Under the pieces are notes generated by a model. The model did no database searches. It was not told the origin of the DNA and saw nothing but the letters and a program-made list of their open reading frames with translations. A stretch of DNA of 64,000 bases from G963667675 sp963667675 (GTDB lineage Bacteria > Chloroflexota > Dehalococcoidia > Lucifugimonadales > UBA3495). A program made the translations under genes and the position numbers. The stretch is from assembly GCA_963667675.1 (NCBI GenBank), contig OY763929.1, forward strand, positions 1,488,001 to 1,552,000. Direction: 5' to 3'. Shown piece by piece: positions 16,547 to 25,676 of the stretch (position 1 is the stretch's first letter; every line of letters begins with the position of its first letter).

Positions 16547-16580
16547 AATAGTCCCGCCCGGCGGGACTATTTGTTTGTGT
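16547..16580 (+). terminator. Intrinsic-terminator-like hairpin before nuoJ
   Basis: ATAGTCCCGCC at 16548-16558 is mirrored by GGCGGGACTAT at 16560-16570, followed by TTGTTTGTG. It has the form of a rho-independent terminator or attenuator, and it ends where the nuoJ GTG starts. It should stop transcripts entering from the inserted pair and would limit nuoJKLMN unless it is read through or bypassed. Confidence 0.6.
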
Positions 16581-17082
16581 GGGACTGCTGACCGTGTCCT
16601 TGTCCATCTTCATACTGCTGGCCGTGTTGACCCTGGGCGGCGCATTGGGCGTGGTGCTGACCCGGAACGTCGTCCATGCCGCTCTGGCCCTGCTTTTGTC
16701 CCTGCTGGCCACCGCTGGCGTGTACCTGGTCCTGTTCGCCGAGTTCCTGGCATTGGTGCAGGTGCTGATTTACGGCGGCGCGGTGACCATCGTCGTGGTG
16801 TTTGCCTTGATGCTGACCCGGGGCGGGGACTACCCCCGCATCTCCGATAATCGCCAGTGGCCCCTGGCCGCCATCGCCGCCCTGGGCTTGCTGGCGGTGC
16901 TCGTCCCGGCCTTCCTGATTAACAGCCCTGAAGGCACCCAGGCGCAAAGCCCCGCTTTCACTGAGCTGGCGAATTCCCTGTTCACCCGCTGGGCCGTACC
17001 CTTCGAAATCGCCTCTCTGGTGCTGCTGGTGGCCCTGGTCGGCGCAATCATCATCGCCCGGTCTGGAAGGGACGAGGGCTGA
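16579..17082 (+). CDS. nuoJ: NADH-quinone oxidoreductase subunit J
   Basis: A 167-residue membrane subunit with five predicted transmembrane helices. 'VVHAALALLLSLLATAGVYL' and 'EFLALVQVLIYGGAVTIVVV' are the family signatures, including the TM3 region whose pi-bulge is important for coupling. The start is uncertain: GTG at 16579 has no Shine-Dalgarno and abuts the terminator-like hairpin; GTG at 16594 is an alternative. The gene ends 2 bp before nuoK. Confidence 0.93.
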   Translation: MGLLTVSLSIFILLAVLTLGGALGVVLTRNVVHAALALLLSLLATAGVYLVLFAEFLALVQVLIYGGAVTIVVVFALMLTRGGDYPRISDNRQWPLAAIAALGLLAVLVPAFLINSPEGTQAQSPAFTELANSLFTRWAVPFEIASLVLLVALVGAIIIARSGRDEG

Positions 17083-17084
17083 CC

Positions 17085-17405
17085 ATGGTTACCCTGTTCC
17101 ACTTCCAGTTGCTCAGCGCCGCCCTGTTCGTCATCGGCCTGTACGGCGTCCTGTCCCGGCGCAGCGCGGTGCTCATCGTCATGTCCATCGAGTTGATGTT
17201 GAATGCGGTCAACATCAACCTGATCGCCGCCGCCTCCCACCTGAACGGCATCGGCGGCTTCATCAAGTTCGACGGCCACGTTATAGCCATCTTCGTCATC
17301 ACCGTCGCCGCGGCCGAGTTGGGCCTAGCCCTGGCCATCATCCTCCGTATATACCGCAACCGCCAGACCGTAAACGTCGACGAAATAGACCTGATGCGAT
17401 GGTAG
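17085..17405 (+). CDS. nuoK: NADH-quinone oxidoreductase subunit K
   Basis: A 106-residue subunit, homologous to MrpC, with three transmembrane helices. 'VIGLYGVLSRRSAVLIVMS', 'IELMLNAVNINLIAA' (carrying the conserved membrane Glu) and 'IFVITVAAAELGLALAIILR' (second conserved Glu) are present. It is a proton-channel component of the membrane arm, between nuoJ and nuoL as usual. Confidence 0.96.
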   Translation: MVTLFHFQLLSAALFVIGLYGVLSRRSAVLIVMSIELMLNAVNINLIAAASHLNGIGGFIKFDGHVIAIFVITVAAAELGLALAIILRIYRNRQTVNVDEIDLMRW

Positions 17406-17463
17406 CCCCGTTGGCCGCTCGTCACACGTTGTCCGGCTATCCCATGAACGCGGCAGGCCATTG

Positions 17464-19365
17464 ATGGAGTGGGCCTGGCTGATACCCGTCTTCTGCTTTG
17501 CGGCTGCCCCGGTCATTGTCGTGGCCGGCCGGTTCCTGCCAGGCAAGGGCGCTTCTCTGTCTATCCTGGCCATCTCGGGCGGGTTCGCGCTGTTCTGGGT
17601 CGTGCTGGCCGGATTGCTGGGCGCCGGGCCCGCGTCCAACGACTGCTTCACCAGCGTCGATACCAGGGCGTTGACCTGCGCCTTCAGCCTCTCCTGGTTC
17701 CAGGCCGGGGACGTCCAATTCTTCTGGGGCATGGTCATTGACCCCTTGGCCGTGGTGATGCTGGGTCTGGTCACGTTTGTCGCCCTGCTGGTGCAGATCT
17801 ACTCCCTGGGCTATATGCGCGGCGACTCGAGGTTTGGTTGGTACTTTGCCGTCCACTCCCTGTTCGCCGCCGCCATGCTGACCCTGGTGCTGGCCGACAA
17901 CTTCCTGCTGCTTTACGTCGCCTGGGAACTGGTGGGCATCTGCTCCTACCTCCTCATCGGCTTCTGGCACGAGCGTCCCGCCGCCAAAGAGGCCGCCAAG
18001 AAGGCCTTCATCGTCACCCGCATCGGCGACGTGGGCCTGCTGGTCGGCATCCTGCTGCTGTGGCGGGAGGTGGGGTCGTTCAGCATGGCCGATGCCTTTG
18101 ACGCCGCCCGCTCAGGGGCCATGAGCGAGGGCGTAACAACCGCGGCGGCCCTGCTGCTGTTCCTCGGAGCAATGGGCAAGTCTGCCCAGGTGCCCTTCCA
18201 CGTCTGGCTGCCCGACGCCATGGAGGGGCCCACGCCGGTCAGCGCATTGATTCACGCCGCCACTATGGTTGTCGCCGGCGTATATCTCGTCGCCAGGGCC
18301 TTCCCCATCTTCCAGGCCTACGATGCCGACCCCCTGCTGGTGGTGGCCATCGTCGGACTGGTCACCGCCCTCATGGCAGCCTCCATCGCCCTGGTCGCCA
18401 CCGACCTCAAGCGCATCCTGGCCTACTCCACCATCAGCCACCTGGGCCTGATGATGCTGTCCCTGGGGGCCTTCGGCTACACCGCCGCCGTGTTCCACCT
18501 GCTGGCCCACGGGTTTGCCAAGGCCCTGCTGTTCCTGGCCGCCGGTAGCGTTCTCCACAGCGCCGGCGAGCAGGACATCCGGCGCATGGGCGGCCTCCGC
18601 CGCGTGATGCCACTGACCGCACTGGTCTTCTCCGTCGGCGCGCTCTCCCTGGGAGGCATCCCCATCCTTGCCGGGTACTGGAGCAAAGAAGAGGTGCTGG
18701 CCGCGGTTGGCGACCACCGTAATGCCGCCTTCCTCGTCTTTGCTCTGTTGGCCTCGTTCTTGAGCGCGCTGTACATGGCCCGCGCCATGTTCGTTGCCTT
18801 CTTCGGGGCCGCGAGGCCGGATTCGGAGCAAATCCACGACGCCTCGGCTTCGATGGCTTGGCCAATGGTCCTGTTGGCGGTTTTGGCGGCCGGTTTTGGC
18901 TTCGTGAGCTTCAACTGGCCCGGCGGCTACGACGGACTTGGAACGTTCCTATTCTTCGGCCAAGTCCAAGGCTTCAAGTTCACCTGGTGGCTGGGCGTTC
19001 TCTCCGCCGCCCTGGCCATCGTCGCGTTTTCCCTCGCCTTTCTGGCCTATGTCCGGGGGGCGGACTTCCACCATGCGGCCAGGGCCCGCTTAGCCCCGGT
19101 CATACGGGTGGTGGAGAACAAGTACTACTTCGACGAGGTCTACCAGTGGACGGTTGATCGGGTGGTGCTGGCCTTTTCCGGCCTGGTCGCCCTGTTCGAC
19201 CGGGCGGTGGTCAACGACCTGGCGGTCAATGGCCCGGCCCACTTCATACGCCGCCTTGGAATATCCCTGCGGCTCCACATCACCGGGCACGTCTACAGCT
19301 ACGCCCTGGGCATGGCCCTGGGCACGGTGGGACTGGCAATCTTCTGGTGGCTGAGGTCCACCTGA
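17464..19365 (+). CDS. nuoL: NADH-quinone oxidoreductase subunit L
   Basis: A 633-residue antiporter-like subunit at the distal end of the membrane arm. The start is the ATG at 17464; an in-frame TTG lies immediately before it. The hallmark 'AWELVGICSYLLIGFWHERP', 'GKSAQVPFHVWLPDAMEGPT' and 'PVSALIHAATMVVAGVYL' carry the conserved Glu, Lys and His residues of a proton channel. The C-terminal extension (about 520-633) corresponds to the lateral helix region. It is followed by nuoM with a 10-bp gap. Confidence 0.97.
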   Translation: MEWAWLIPVFCFAAAPVIVVAGRFLPGKGASLSILAISGGFALFWVVLAGLLGAGPASNDCFTSVDTRALTCAFSLSWFQAGDVQFFWGMVIDPLAVVMLGLVTFVALLVQIYSLGYMRGDSRFGWYFAVHSLFAAAMLTLVLADNFLLLYVAWELVGICSYLLIGFWHERPAAKEAAKKAFIVTRIGDVGLLVGILLLWREVGSFSMADAFDAARSGAMSEGVTTAAALLLFLGAMGKSAQVPFHVWLPDAMEGPTPVSALIHAATMVVAGVYLVARAFPIFQAYDADPLLVVAIVGLVTALMAASIALVATDLKRILAYSTISHLGLMMLSLGAFGYTAAVFHLLAHGFAKALLFLAAGSVLHSAGEQDIRRMGGLRRVMPLTALVFSVGALSLGGIPILAGYWSKEEVLAAVGDHRNAAFLVFALLASFLSALYMARAMFVAFFGAARPDSEQIHDASASMAWPMVLLAVLAAGFGFVSFNWPGGYDGLGTFLFFGQVQGFKFTWWLGVLSAALAIVAFSLAFLAYVRGADFHHAARARLAPVIRVVENKYYFDEVYQWTVDRVVLAFSGLVALFDRAVVNDLAVNGPAHFIRRLGISLRLHITGHVYSYALGMALGTVGLAIFWWLRST

Positions 19366-19375
19366 CGCGGCCGTG

Positions 19376-20887
19376 ATGGACTCATTCGACCAAATAGCCC
19401 TCCTTCTTCTTCTGGTAGTCCCGCTGGCCGGGGCAGTGCTCCTCATGTTCGCCCCCGCTGGCCGCCCGCGGGAAGTGTGGCTCTTCTCTGTGGCTGTCGC
19501 CGTAGTCTCCCTGGCCCTGTCCCTGGTGATTTTCGCCCGGTACGACTACGGACAAGGCGGATTCCAGTTCACTCGGACCTTTGAGTGGCTGGACTCCCCT
19601 CTCAACATCGACTTTTCCCTGGGCATCGACGGCATCACCGCTCCCCTGGTGCTGCTCAACGGCATAGTGCTGCTTGGCGGCGTGCTCATATCCCAGACCA
19701 TCCGCTACCGCACCAGGGACTTTTTCGTGCTCCTCCTGGCCCTGGGTTCCGGGGTGTTCGGCGTCTTTGCCGTGCGCGACCTCTTCTTCCTGTTCTTCTT
19801 CTATGAACTGGCAGTGCTGCCCATGTACCTGCTTATCGGGGTATGGGGCAGCAGCACCGACTTTGGGACGTTCCTGCGCACCAAGGAATACGGGGCAATG
19901 AAACTGATGCTCTATCTCATCGCCGGCAGCGTGCTGGTGTGGGTGGGCATTCTGGCCGTATACGTCGAGGCGGGCAGCGCCGGGGTCCCCACCTTCTCCC
20001 TCGCCGAGCTTGGAACGTTGGCCCCCGAGGGGAAGTTCAGCGCGACCTTCCAGACTCTGGTGTTCCCCCTGTTCCTGATTGGCTTTGGCGTGCTGGCAGG
20101 CCTGTGGCCTTTCCACACCTGGTCTCCCGACGGCCACGTTGCCGCCCCCACGGCGGTCAGCATGCTCCACGCCGGCGTCCTCATGAAGCTGGGTGCTTAC
20201 GGCATCATCCGCGTCGGACTGGTGCTGCTGCCCGACGGCGCGGCCAACTGGATGCCGGTGCTCATCAGCCTGGGCACGGTGAACGTCCTCTACGGCGCGG
20301 TCTCGGCCATGTCCCAGCAGGACCTGAAGTACGTTATAGGCTATTCCAGCGTCAGCCACATGGGCTACGTCCTCATGGGTATCGCGACTTTGGACCGGGT
20401 CGGCGTCGCCGGCGGCGTGCTGCAGATGTTCTCCCACGGCATCATGACCGCCCTGATGTTCCTCCTGGTAGGCGCAATCTACGACCGGGCCCATGTCCGG
20501 GACATCAACGTGCTGAACGGCCTGTCCAACCGCATGAGGGTGACTAGCTTCTTCTTCGCCGTCGCCGTCCTGGCGTCCATGGGCCTGCCGGGCCTCAGCG
20601 GGTTCATTGCCGAGTTCATGGTGTTCACCGGGGCCTTCCGCACCTATCTGCCCCTGGCCGTGCTGGCCGTGATCGGCGCGGCCCTGACCGCGGTCTACGT
20701 GCTAAGGCTGCTGGCCCGTACTTTCCTGGGCGAGTCCGACGCCCGCTGGGAAAACCTGACCGACGCTGGCGGGATGGAGAAGGCCGTCGGCGGCGCTTTC
20801 GTGTTGATTCTCATATTCGTGGGCGTCTGGCCTGACCCCCTGACCAGGGTCATCAACGCCAGCGTGGCCGCGCTGCCGGGAGTGTAG
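19376..20887 (+). CDS. nuoM: NADH-quinone oxidoreductase subunit M
   Basis: A 503-residue antiporter-like proton-pumping subunit. The ATG at 19376 is preceded in frame by a GTG. Signature blocks are 'FFFYELAVLPMYLLIGVWG' (TM5 Glu), 'PFHTWSPDGHVAAPTAVSML' and 'DLKYVIGYSSVSHMGYVLMG'. About 14 transmembrane helices. The length is normal. Confidence 0.97.
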   Translation: MDSFDQIALLLLLVVPLAGAVLLMFAPAGRPREVWLFSVAVAVVSLALSLVIFARYDYGQGGFQFTRTFEWLDSPLNIDFSLGIDGITAPLVLLNGIVLLGGVLISQTIRYRTRDFFVLLLALGSGVFGVFAVRDLFFLFFFYELAVLPMYLLIGVWGSSTDFGTFLRTKEYGAMKLMLYLIAGSVLVWVGILAVYVEAGSAGVPTFSLAELGTLAPEGKFSATFQTLVFPLFLIGFGVLAGLWPFHTWSPDGHVAAPTAVSMLHAGVLMKLGAYGIIRVGLVLLPDGAANWMPVLISLGTVNVLYGAVSAMSQQDLKYVIGYSSVSHMGYVLMGIATLDRVGVAGGVLQMFSHGIMTALMFLLVGAIYDRAHVRDINVLNGLSNRMRVTSFFFAVAVLASMGLPGLSGFIAEFMVFTGAFRTYLPLAVLAVIGAALTAVYVLRLLARTFLGESDARWENLTDAGGMEKAVGGAFVLILIFVGVWPDPLTRVINASVAALPGV

Positions 20888-20894
20888 AGCGACT

Positions 20895-22409
20895 GTGCCG
20901 GACCTGACTGCAAATCTGGAACTGCTGACTCCGGAGTTCGCGCTGGCGGGACTGGCCTTCCTGGTCTTTACAGCCGACCTGCTGCTTCCCGCCCGCGGGA
21001 AGATCGTCCTGCCCTGGCTGGCCGCCGGAGGGCTGGCCGGGATCATCGTCCTGTCGGTGCTGATGCTATGGGGCGAAAACCAGAGCCTGTACGACGGCCT
21101 GCTGGCTGTAGACGATTACTCCCTGTTCTTCAAGGTCTTCTTCCTGGGCATCGGCATCTTCATAGTCTTCGCATCAATAGACTACGTGGACCAGTTCCTG
21201 GAGAACCCCGGCGAGTTCTACGGCCTGCTGCTGCTGTCCATCCTGGGTATGAACGTGATGGCCCAGTCCCGGGAGCTATTGACCGCCTACATCTCCCTGG
21301 AACTGCTCAGCTTCAGCCTATACGTGCTGGCCTCCCACGCCCGGTCCAGTCCCCGGTCCAACGAAGCAGGACTCAAGTACATCCTGATCGGGGCTTTCTC
21401 CTCGGCCATCCTGCTCTACGGCATCAGCATGGTCTACGGTACTTTGGGCGTAACGCGGTTCGAGGACATCAGCGCCGCCCTGGCCGTGGTCGAGGGCGTG
21501 AGTCCCTCCCTGTGGGTGGGAGTCGCCTTGATACTGGTGGGAATGGGATTCAAGGTCGCCGCAGTTCCCTTCCACATGTGGGCACCCGACGTCTACGAAG
21601 GCTCGCCCTTCCCCATCACGGCCTACCTGGCCATCGGCTCCAAGACCGCCGCCTTTGCTCTGGCCCTGCGGTTGGCCGCCGAGGGATTCGTCCCCGCCGT
21701 CGACCGCTGGGAGCAGTGGCAGGTCATCCTGGCCGTCCTGGCCGCGGCCACCATGCTGACTGGCAACCTGGTTGCCCTGGCCCAGCGCAACCTCAAGCGC
21801 CTCATGGCCTACTCCGGCATCTCCCACGGCGGCTTTGTGCTTGCTGGCATGGCTGCACTGTCCTCCGGCTCTGCGCTGGCCTCCAACGGCATCATGCTCT
21901 ACCTGGTCGGCTACTGCGTCGCCAGCCTGGTCGTGTTTGCCGGGCTTATCGCCTTCTTCAACACCACCCAGCGAGAGAGCATCACCGGCCTGGCCGGTCT
22001 TGCCGACAGCAGGCCCTTCCTGGCCGCGTCCATCGCCATAGGACTGTTCTCCCTGGGCGGCCTCCCCATCTTCGCCGGCTTTGCCGTCAAGTTCTACCTG
22101 TTCACCGCCATAGCCAAAGCCGGGTTCCTATGGCTGGCCGGACTGGCCATCTTCAGCAGCCTGGTCTCCATCTACTACTACCTGCAGGTCATCCGCCAGA
22201 TGTACATCGAACCAGCCTCAGACGAGCCGGACGAAACTTCCGGCGAACTCTTGGATGGCCAAGCCCCCACCGCCCGTCTCGCAGCCTCGCCCTCGGTCCT
22301 GCTGCTGGCGGTGATGGGCGTCGGCGTCGCGGCCCTCTTCTGGATAGGCGTGTACCCTGCCCCTCTCCTCGACCCCATAGAGGCGGCCAGCCAAGCCATC
22401 CTGCCGTGA
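20895..22409 (+). CDS. nuoN: NADH-quinone oxidoreductase subunit N
   Basis: A 504-residue antiporter-like subunit starting at GTG, 7 bp after nuoM. 'AYISLELLSFSLYVLAS' (conserved Glu), 'AAVPFHMWAPDVYEGSPFPI' and 'NLKRLMAYSGISHGGFVLAG' are diagnostic. The last gene of the operon: about 100 bp follow before the LOG-like gene. Confidence 0.97.
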   Translation: MPDLTANLELLTPEFALAGLAFLVFTADLLLPARGKIVLPWLAAGGLAGIIVLSVLMLWGENQSLYDGLLAVDDYSLFFKVFFLGIGIFIVFASIDYVDQFLENPGEFYGLLLLSILGMNVMAQSRELLTAYISLELLSFSLYVLASHARSSPRSNEAGLKYILIGAFSSAILLYGISMVYGTLGVTRFEDISAALAVVEGVSPSLWVGVALILVGMGFKVAAVPFHMWAPDVYEGSPFPITAYLAIGSKTAAFALALRLAAEGFVPAVDRWEQWQVILAVLAAATMLTGNLVALAQRNLKRLMAYSGISHGGFVLAGMAALSSGSALASNGIMLYLVGYCVASLVVFAGLIAFFNTTQRESITGLAGLADSRPFLAASIAIGLFSLGGLPIFAGFAVKFYLFTAIAKAGFLWLAGLAIFSSLVSIYYYLQVIRQMYIEPASDEPDETSGELLDGQAPTARLAASPSVLLLAVMGVGVAALFWIGVYPAPLLDPIEAASQAILP

Positions 22410-22510
22410 CCGGTAGCGGGCGCCATGATACATAGGCTAATGAGTACCGGTGATATAATGGCAGCCGCTTCCCAAATCGCCCTTTCTCCACCAGCAGGTC
22501 GTCTACCCGC

Positions 22511-23005
22511 ATGATTATTTCCGTAATCGGGGCCAGCAACCCCACCACCAAGCAGCACTTGGAACTGGCCGAGGCCGTGGGCCGCGAACTGGCCCAGCGC
22601 GGCGTAATGGTGGCCTGCGGTGGCCTCACCGGCGTCATGGAAGCCGTGTGCCGGGGCGCCAAGTCCGCCGGCGGCGTTACCATCGGCATCCTGCCCGGCA
22701 GCGTCGCCGCCGCCGCCAACGTCTACGTCGACGTACCCATCGTCACCAACATGGGATACTCCAGAAACGCCATCGTGGTCTACACTGGTCGCGCCGTCAT
22801 CGCCGTCGGTGGCGCTTACGGCACCTTGTCGGAAATCGGCTACGCCCTGGCCGAGAACATCCCCGTGGTCGGCCTGGAGACCTGGGAGTTGACCCGCAAC
22901 GGCGACGGACAGCCCGTGGACGGCGACATCATCCAGGCCTCCAGTCCCGCCGACGCGGTGGACAAAGCCCTTGCTGCTGCCGCCGCCAGGGACGGTAGCG
23001 GTTAG
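22511..23005 (+). CDS. LOG/SLOG-like Rossmann nucleotide-binding protein
   Basis: A 164-residue protein of the TIGR00725 type, related to lysine decarboxylase-like/LOG proteins. 'ISVIGASNP' opens a Rossmann fold. 'VMVACGGLTGVMEAVCRGAK' and 'VIAVGGAYGTLSEIGYALAE' hold the family's GGxxGTxxE nucleotide-binding signature. LOG homologues cleave nucleoside 5'-monophosphates, but TIGR00725 members lack a proven reaction. It lies 12 bp upstream of eno. Confidence 0.82.
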   Translation: MIISVIGASNPTTKQHLELAEAVGRELAQRGVMVACGGLTGVMEAVCRGAKSAGGVTIGILPGSVAAAANVYVDVPIVTNMGYSRNAIVVYTGRAVIAVGGAYGTLSEIGYALAENIPVVGLETWELTRNGDGQPVDGDIIQASSPADAVDKALAAAAARDGSG

Positions 23006-23017
23006 GCAGGGAGCGCC

Positions 23018-24346
23018 TTGGGCGATTCAGACAAGGCAAGCAATGCAACCATTGCCTCGGTGCGAGGACGAGAGGTCCTGGACTCCCGCGGGAACCCCAC
23101 CGTAGAGGCTGAAATCACTCTCTCCAACGGCGTCGTCTCCCGCGCTGCCGTGCCGTCCGGCGCCAGCACCGGCACCCACGAGGCCCTGGAACTCCGGGAC
23201 AAGGACCGCCAACGCTACGGAGGCAACGGCGTGTTGCGGGCCGTGGCCAACGTCAACGAGGTGATTGGCCCCGCCATACTGGGCAGAACGATTCATCCGG
23301 GGTCATCCCTGGACGGAGACCTCATCGCCTTGGACGGTTCGCCGGACAAGAGCAACCTGGGAGCCAACGCCCTGCTGGCCGTTTCCATGGCCCTTGCCAA
23401 GGCCCAGGCTTCCCTGGCCGGACACGGCGAGTCCCTATGGCGCAACCTGGCCGACGGCGGGCCGGTGACTTTGCCGGTGCCCATGTTCAACATCCTCAAC
23501 GGCGGTCGCCACGCATCCAACTCCGTCGACGTCCAGGAGTTCATGGTACTGCCTGTCGGAGCGCCCACTTTTTCCGACGCCCTGCGGGCCGGAGCAGAGG
23601 TGTACCAACACCTTAAGGCCGCCCTGCGGGATGCCGGGCACAACCTGAACGTTGGTGATGAAGGCGGCTTCGCCCCGTCTCTGCCCTCCAATCGCAACGC
23701 CATCGAGCTTGTGCTAAGCGCTATCGAAGGCGCCGGCTATGCGCCGGGCCGGGACGTGTACCTCGGTTTGGACGTCGCCGCTTCCGAACTCTTCGACAAG
23801 GACTCCGGCGACTACGTCCTGGAACGCGAAGGCGTCCGGCTGACCGCCCCGGCGTTGGTTGACCTGTACGAGCAGTGGGTCGGCGACTATCCCATCATCA
23901 GCATCGAGGATGGCTTGTTCGAAGACGACTGGGACGGCTGGCAAGAACTGTGCGCCCGGCTGGGCGACTCCGTGCAGTTGGTGGGAGACGACCTCCTGGT
24001 CACCAACTCGCAGCGGATTCAGCGGGCGATAGACCCACCCGCCTGCAACGCCGTGCTGCTCAAGCCCAACCAGGCGGGCACCCTCAGCGAGACCCTGGAC
24101 GCTTTGAAACTGGCCCGCGCCTCCGGCTGGGGCACGGTGATGAGCCACCGCTCAGGGGAGACCGAGGACACCACCATCGCCGACCTGGCCGTGGGCTGGG
24201 ACGTCCGCCAGATTAAGACGGGAGCCCCCGCCCGCTCCGAACGCGTTGCCAAGTACAACCGCCTGCTTCGCATAGAGGCCGAACTGGGCGACCAGGCCCG
24301 TTACGCCGGCCGCGGCGCCTACGGGCGGCTGCTGGACTCCCGCTAG
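23018..24346 (+). CDS. eno: Enolase
   Basis: A 442-residue enolase that interconverts 2-phosphoglycerate and phosphoenolpyruvate in the cytoplasm. It starts at TTG after a GCAGGGAG ribosome-binding-like stretch. Visible signatures: 'REVLDSRGNPTVEAEI', 'PSGASTGTHEALELRD', 'GDEGGFAPSL', 'SIEDGLFEDDWDGW' (metal ligands) and 'LLKPNQAGTLSETLDALKLA' with 'MSHRSGETEDTTIADLAVG' (catalytic Lys and substrate loop). The length is normal. GAPDH follows 167 bp later. Confidence 0.97.
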   Translation: MGDSDKASNATIASVRGREVLDSRGNPTVEAEITLSNGVVSRAAVPSGASTGTHEALELRDKDRQRYGGNGVLRAVANVNEVIGPAILGRTIHPGSSLDGDLIALDGSPDKSNLGANALLAVSMALAKAQASLAGHGESLWRNLADGGPVTLPVPMFNILNGGRHASNSVDVQEFMVLPVGAPTFSDALRAGAEVYQHLKAALRDAGHNLNVGDEGGFAPSLPSNRNAIELVLSAIEGAGYAPGRDVYLGLDVAASELFDKDSGDYVLEREGVRLTAPALVDLYEQWVGDYPIISIEDGLFEDDWDGWQELCARLGDSVQLVGDDLLVTNSQRIQRAIDPPACNAVLLKPNQAGTLSETLDALKLARASGWGTVMSHRSGETEDTTIADLAVGWDVRQIKTGAPARSERVAKYNRLLRIEAELGDQARYAGRGAYGRLLDSR

Positions 24347-24513
24347 CCCTGATTATTTCTCAGGACCTCGCGGTGCTGCCTCCATTGCCCGGACTCTTTT
24401 ACTCGGCTTTTCAAGCCGCTTCCGGCGGTTTATCATATGGACTGCCCATCCCGGCCCTCGGCTCAACCGGCGGCTTGGCTGGAAACGGACATCCCTAACG
24501 CTTGGAGGTACCC

Positions 24514-25527
24514 ATGGCCACCCGCATAGGCATCAACGGTTTCGGCAGAATTGGCCGCCTTGTTTTGCGGGCCATGACCTCGCGCCACCCCGACAAGATA
24601 GAAGTGGCCGCGGTCAACGACCTAACCGACGCCGAGACCAACGCCTATCTGTTCAAGTACGACACCAACTATGGCGCCTATCCGGGTGATGTCCAGGCCG
24701 TCGACGGCGGCCTCAGTGTCGATGGCCGCAGCATCAGGGTCTTTTCGGAGCGCGACCCCGCCCGGATCCCTTGGTCCGAATTGGACGTGGACCTGGTCGT
24801 CGAGTCCACCGGCATCTTCACCGACGCCGACAAGGCCGCAGGCCACCTGGAAGGCGGCGCCAAAAAGGTCGTGATTTCCGCCCCCGCCAAGGGCGAAGAC
24901 CTGACTATAGTCTTGGGCGTCAACGACCATCTGTACGACGCTGCCAAGCACAAGGTCGTGTCCAACGCTTCCTGCACCACCAACTGCTTTGCTCCCATGG
25001 TGAAAGTCCTCCACGACGCTTTCGGAGTCGAGCACGGTCTTATGTCCACCATCCATGCCTACACCAACGACCAAGTGATCGCCGACCAGCGGCATTCGGA
25101 CCTGCGACGCTCCCGCGCCGCGGCAATGAACATAATCCCCACCAGCACCGGCGCCGCCAGGGCCGTCGGCCTGGTCCTGCCGGAGTTGAACGGCAAGCTC
25201 CACGGGGTCGCCTTCCGCGTCCCAACGTCCACCGGCTCGGTCACCGACTTCACCGCCGCCGTCTCCAAGGACGCCTCTCCGGATGACGTGAACCAGGCAT
25301 TCCAAGAGGCTGCCCAGGGACCGCTCAAGGGTATTCTGGAGTACGTGGATGACCCCCTGGTGAGTTCTGACTTCCGCGGCAACCCCCATAGCTGTATCTT
25401 CGACGCCCTCTCCACCATAGTCATGGAGGACCGCATGGTGAAGATCATGGGCTGGTACGACAACGAGTGGGGTTATTCCTGCCGCACCGCTGACTTGTGC
25501 GCCTTGATGCATGACAAGGGGATCTGA
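24514..25527 (+). CDS. gap: Glyceraldehyde-3-phosphate dehydrogenase
   Basis: A 337-residue phosphorylating GAPDH. The ATG at 24514 is chosen because GGAGG lies 5 bp upstream; an in-frame TTG at 24502 precedes it. 'IGINGFGRIGRLVLRA' binds NAD, 'ASCTTNCFAPMVKVLHD' holds the catalytic Cys, and 'GWYDNEWGYSCR' closes the C-terminus. The 155-bp gap after eno holds no obvious feature beyond AT-rich patches that may include a promoter. Confidence 0.97.
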   Translation: MATRIGINGFGRIGRLVLRAMTSRHPDKIEVAAVNDLTDAETNAYLFKYDTNYGAYPGDVQAVDGGLSVDGRSIRVFSERDPARIPWSELDVDLVVESTGIFTDADKAAGHLEGGAKKVVISAPAKGEDLTIVLGVNDHLYDAAKHKVVSNASCTTNCFAPMVKVLHDAFGVEHGLMSTIHAYTNDQVIADQRHSDLRRSRAAAMNIIPTSTGAARAVGLVLPELNGKLHGVAFRVPTSTGSVTDFTAAVSKDASPDDVNQAFQEAAQGPLKGILEYVDDPLVSSDFRGNPHSCIFDALSTIVMEDRMVKIMGWYDNEWGYSCRTADLCALMHDKGI

Positions 25528-25552
25528 GCCGGCCCCTGTACGTACTCACAGA

Positions 25553-25585
25553 AGGGGATTCCATTGCCGGAATAGCCCATTTTTG
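25553..25585 (+). terminator. Possible rho-independent terminator after gap
   Basis: GGGGATTCC (25554-25562) can pair with GGAATAGCCC (25569-25578) with a small bulge around a loop of about 6 nt, followed by ATTTTTG. It lies 25 bp after the GAPDH stop. Confidence 0.4.
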
Positions 25586-25676
25586 CCGCCTACCGGCCCT
25601 CACCAACACCGGCGGTGCGGAGGTCAGTCCTCCTGTGTCCGGCGGATAGCCTCCCAGTTATGCGTACTGTCTTTTG

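Noticed and set aside
19382..20494. 370-residue minus-strand ORF
   Set aside because: It is antisense to nuoM, Gly/His/Gln-rich and low in complexity, as in other frames of GC-rich genes. nuoM matches its family along the whole length.
21068..22435. 455-residue plus-strand ORF
   Set aside because: A shifted-frame shadow of nuoN, Arg/Pro-rich with no recognisable motif.
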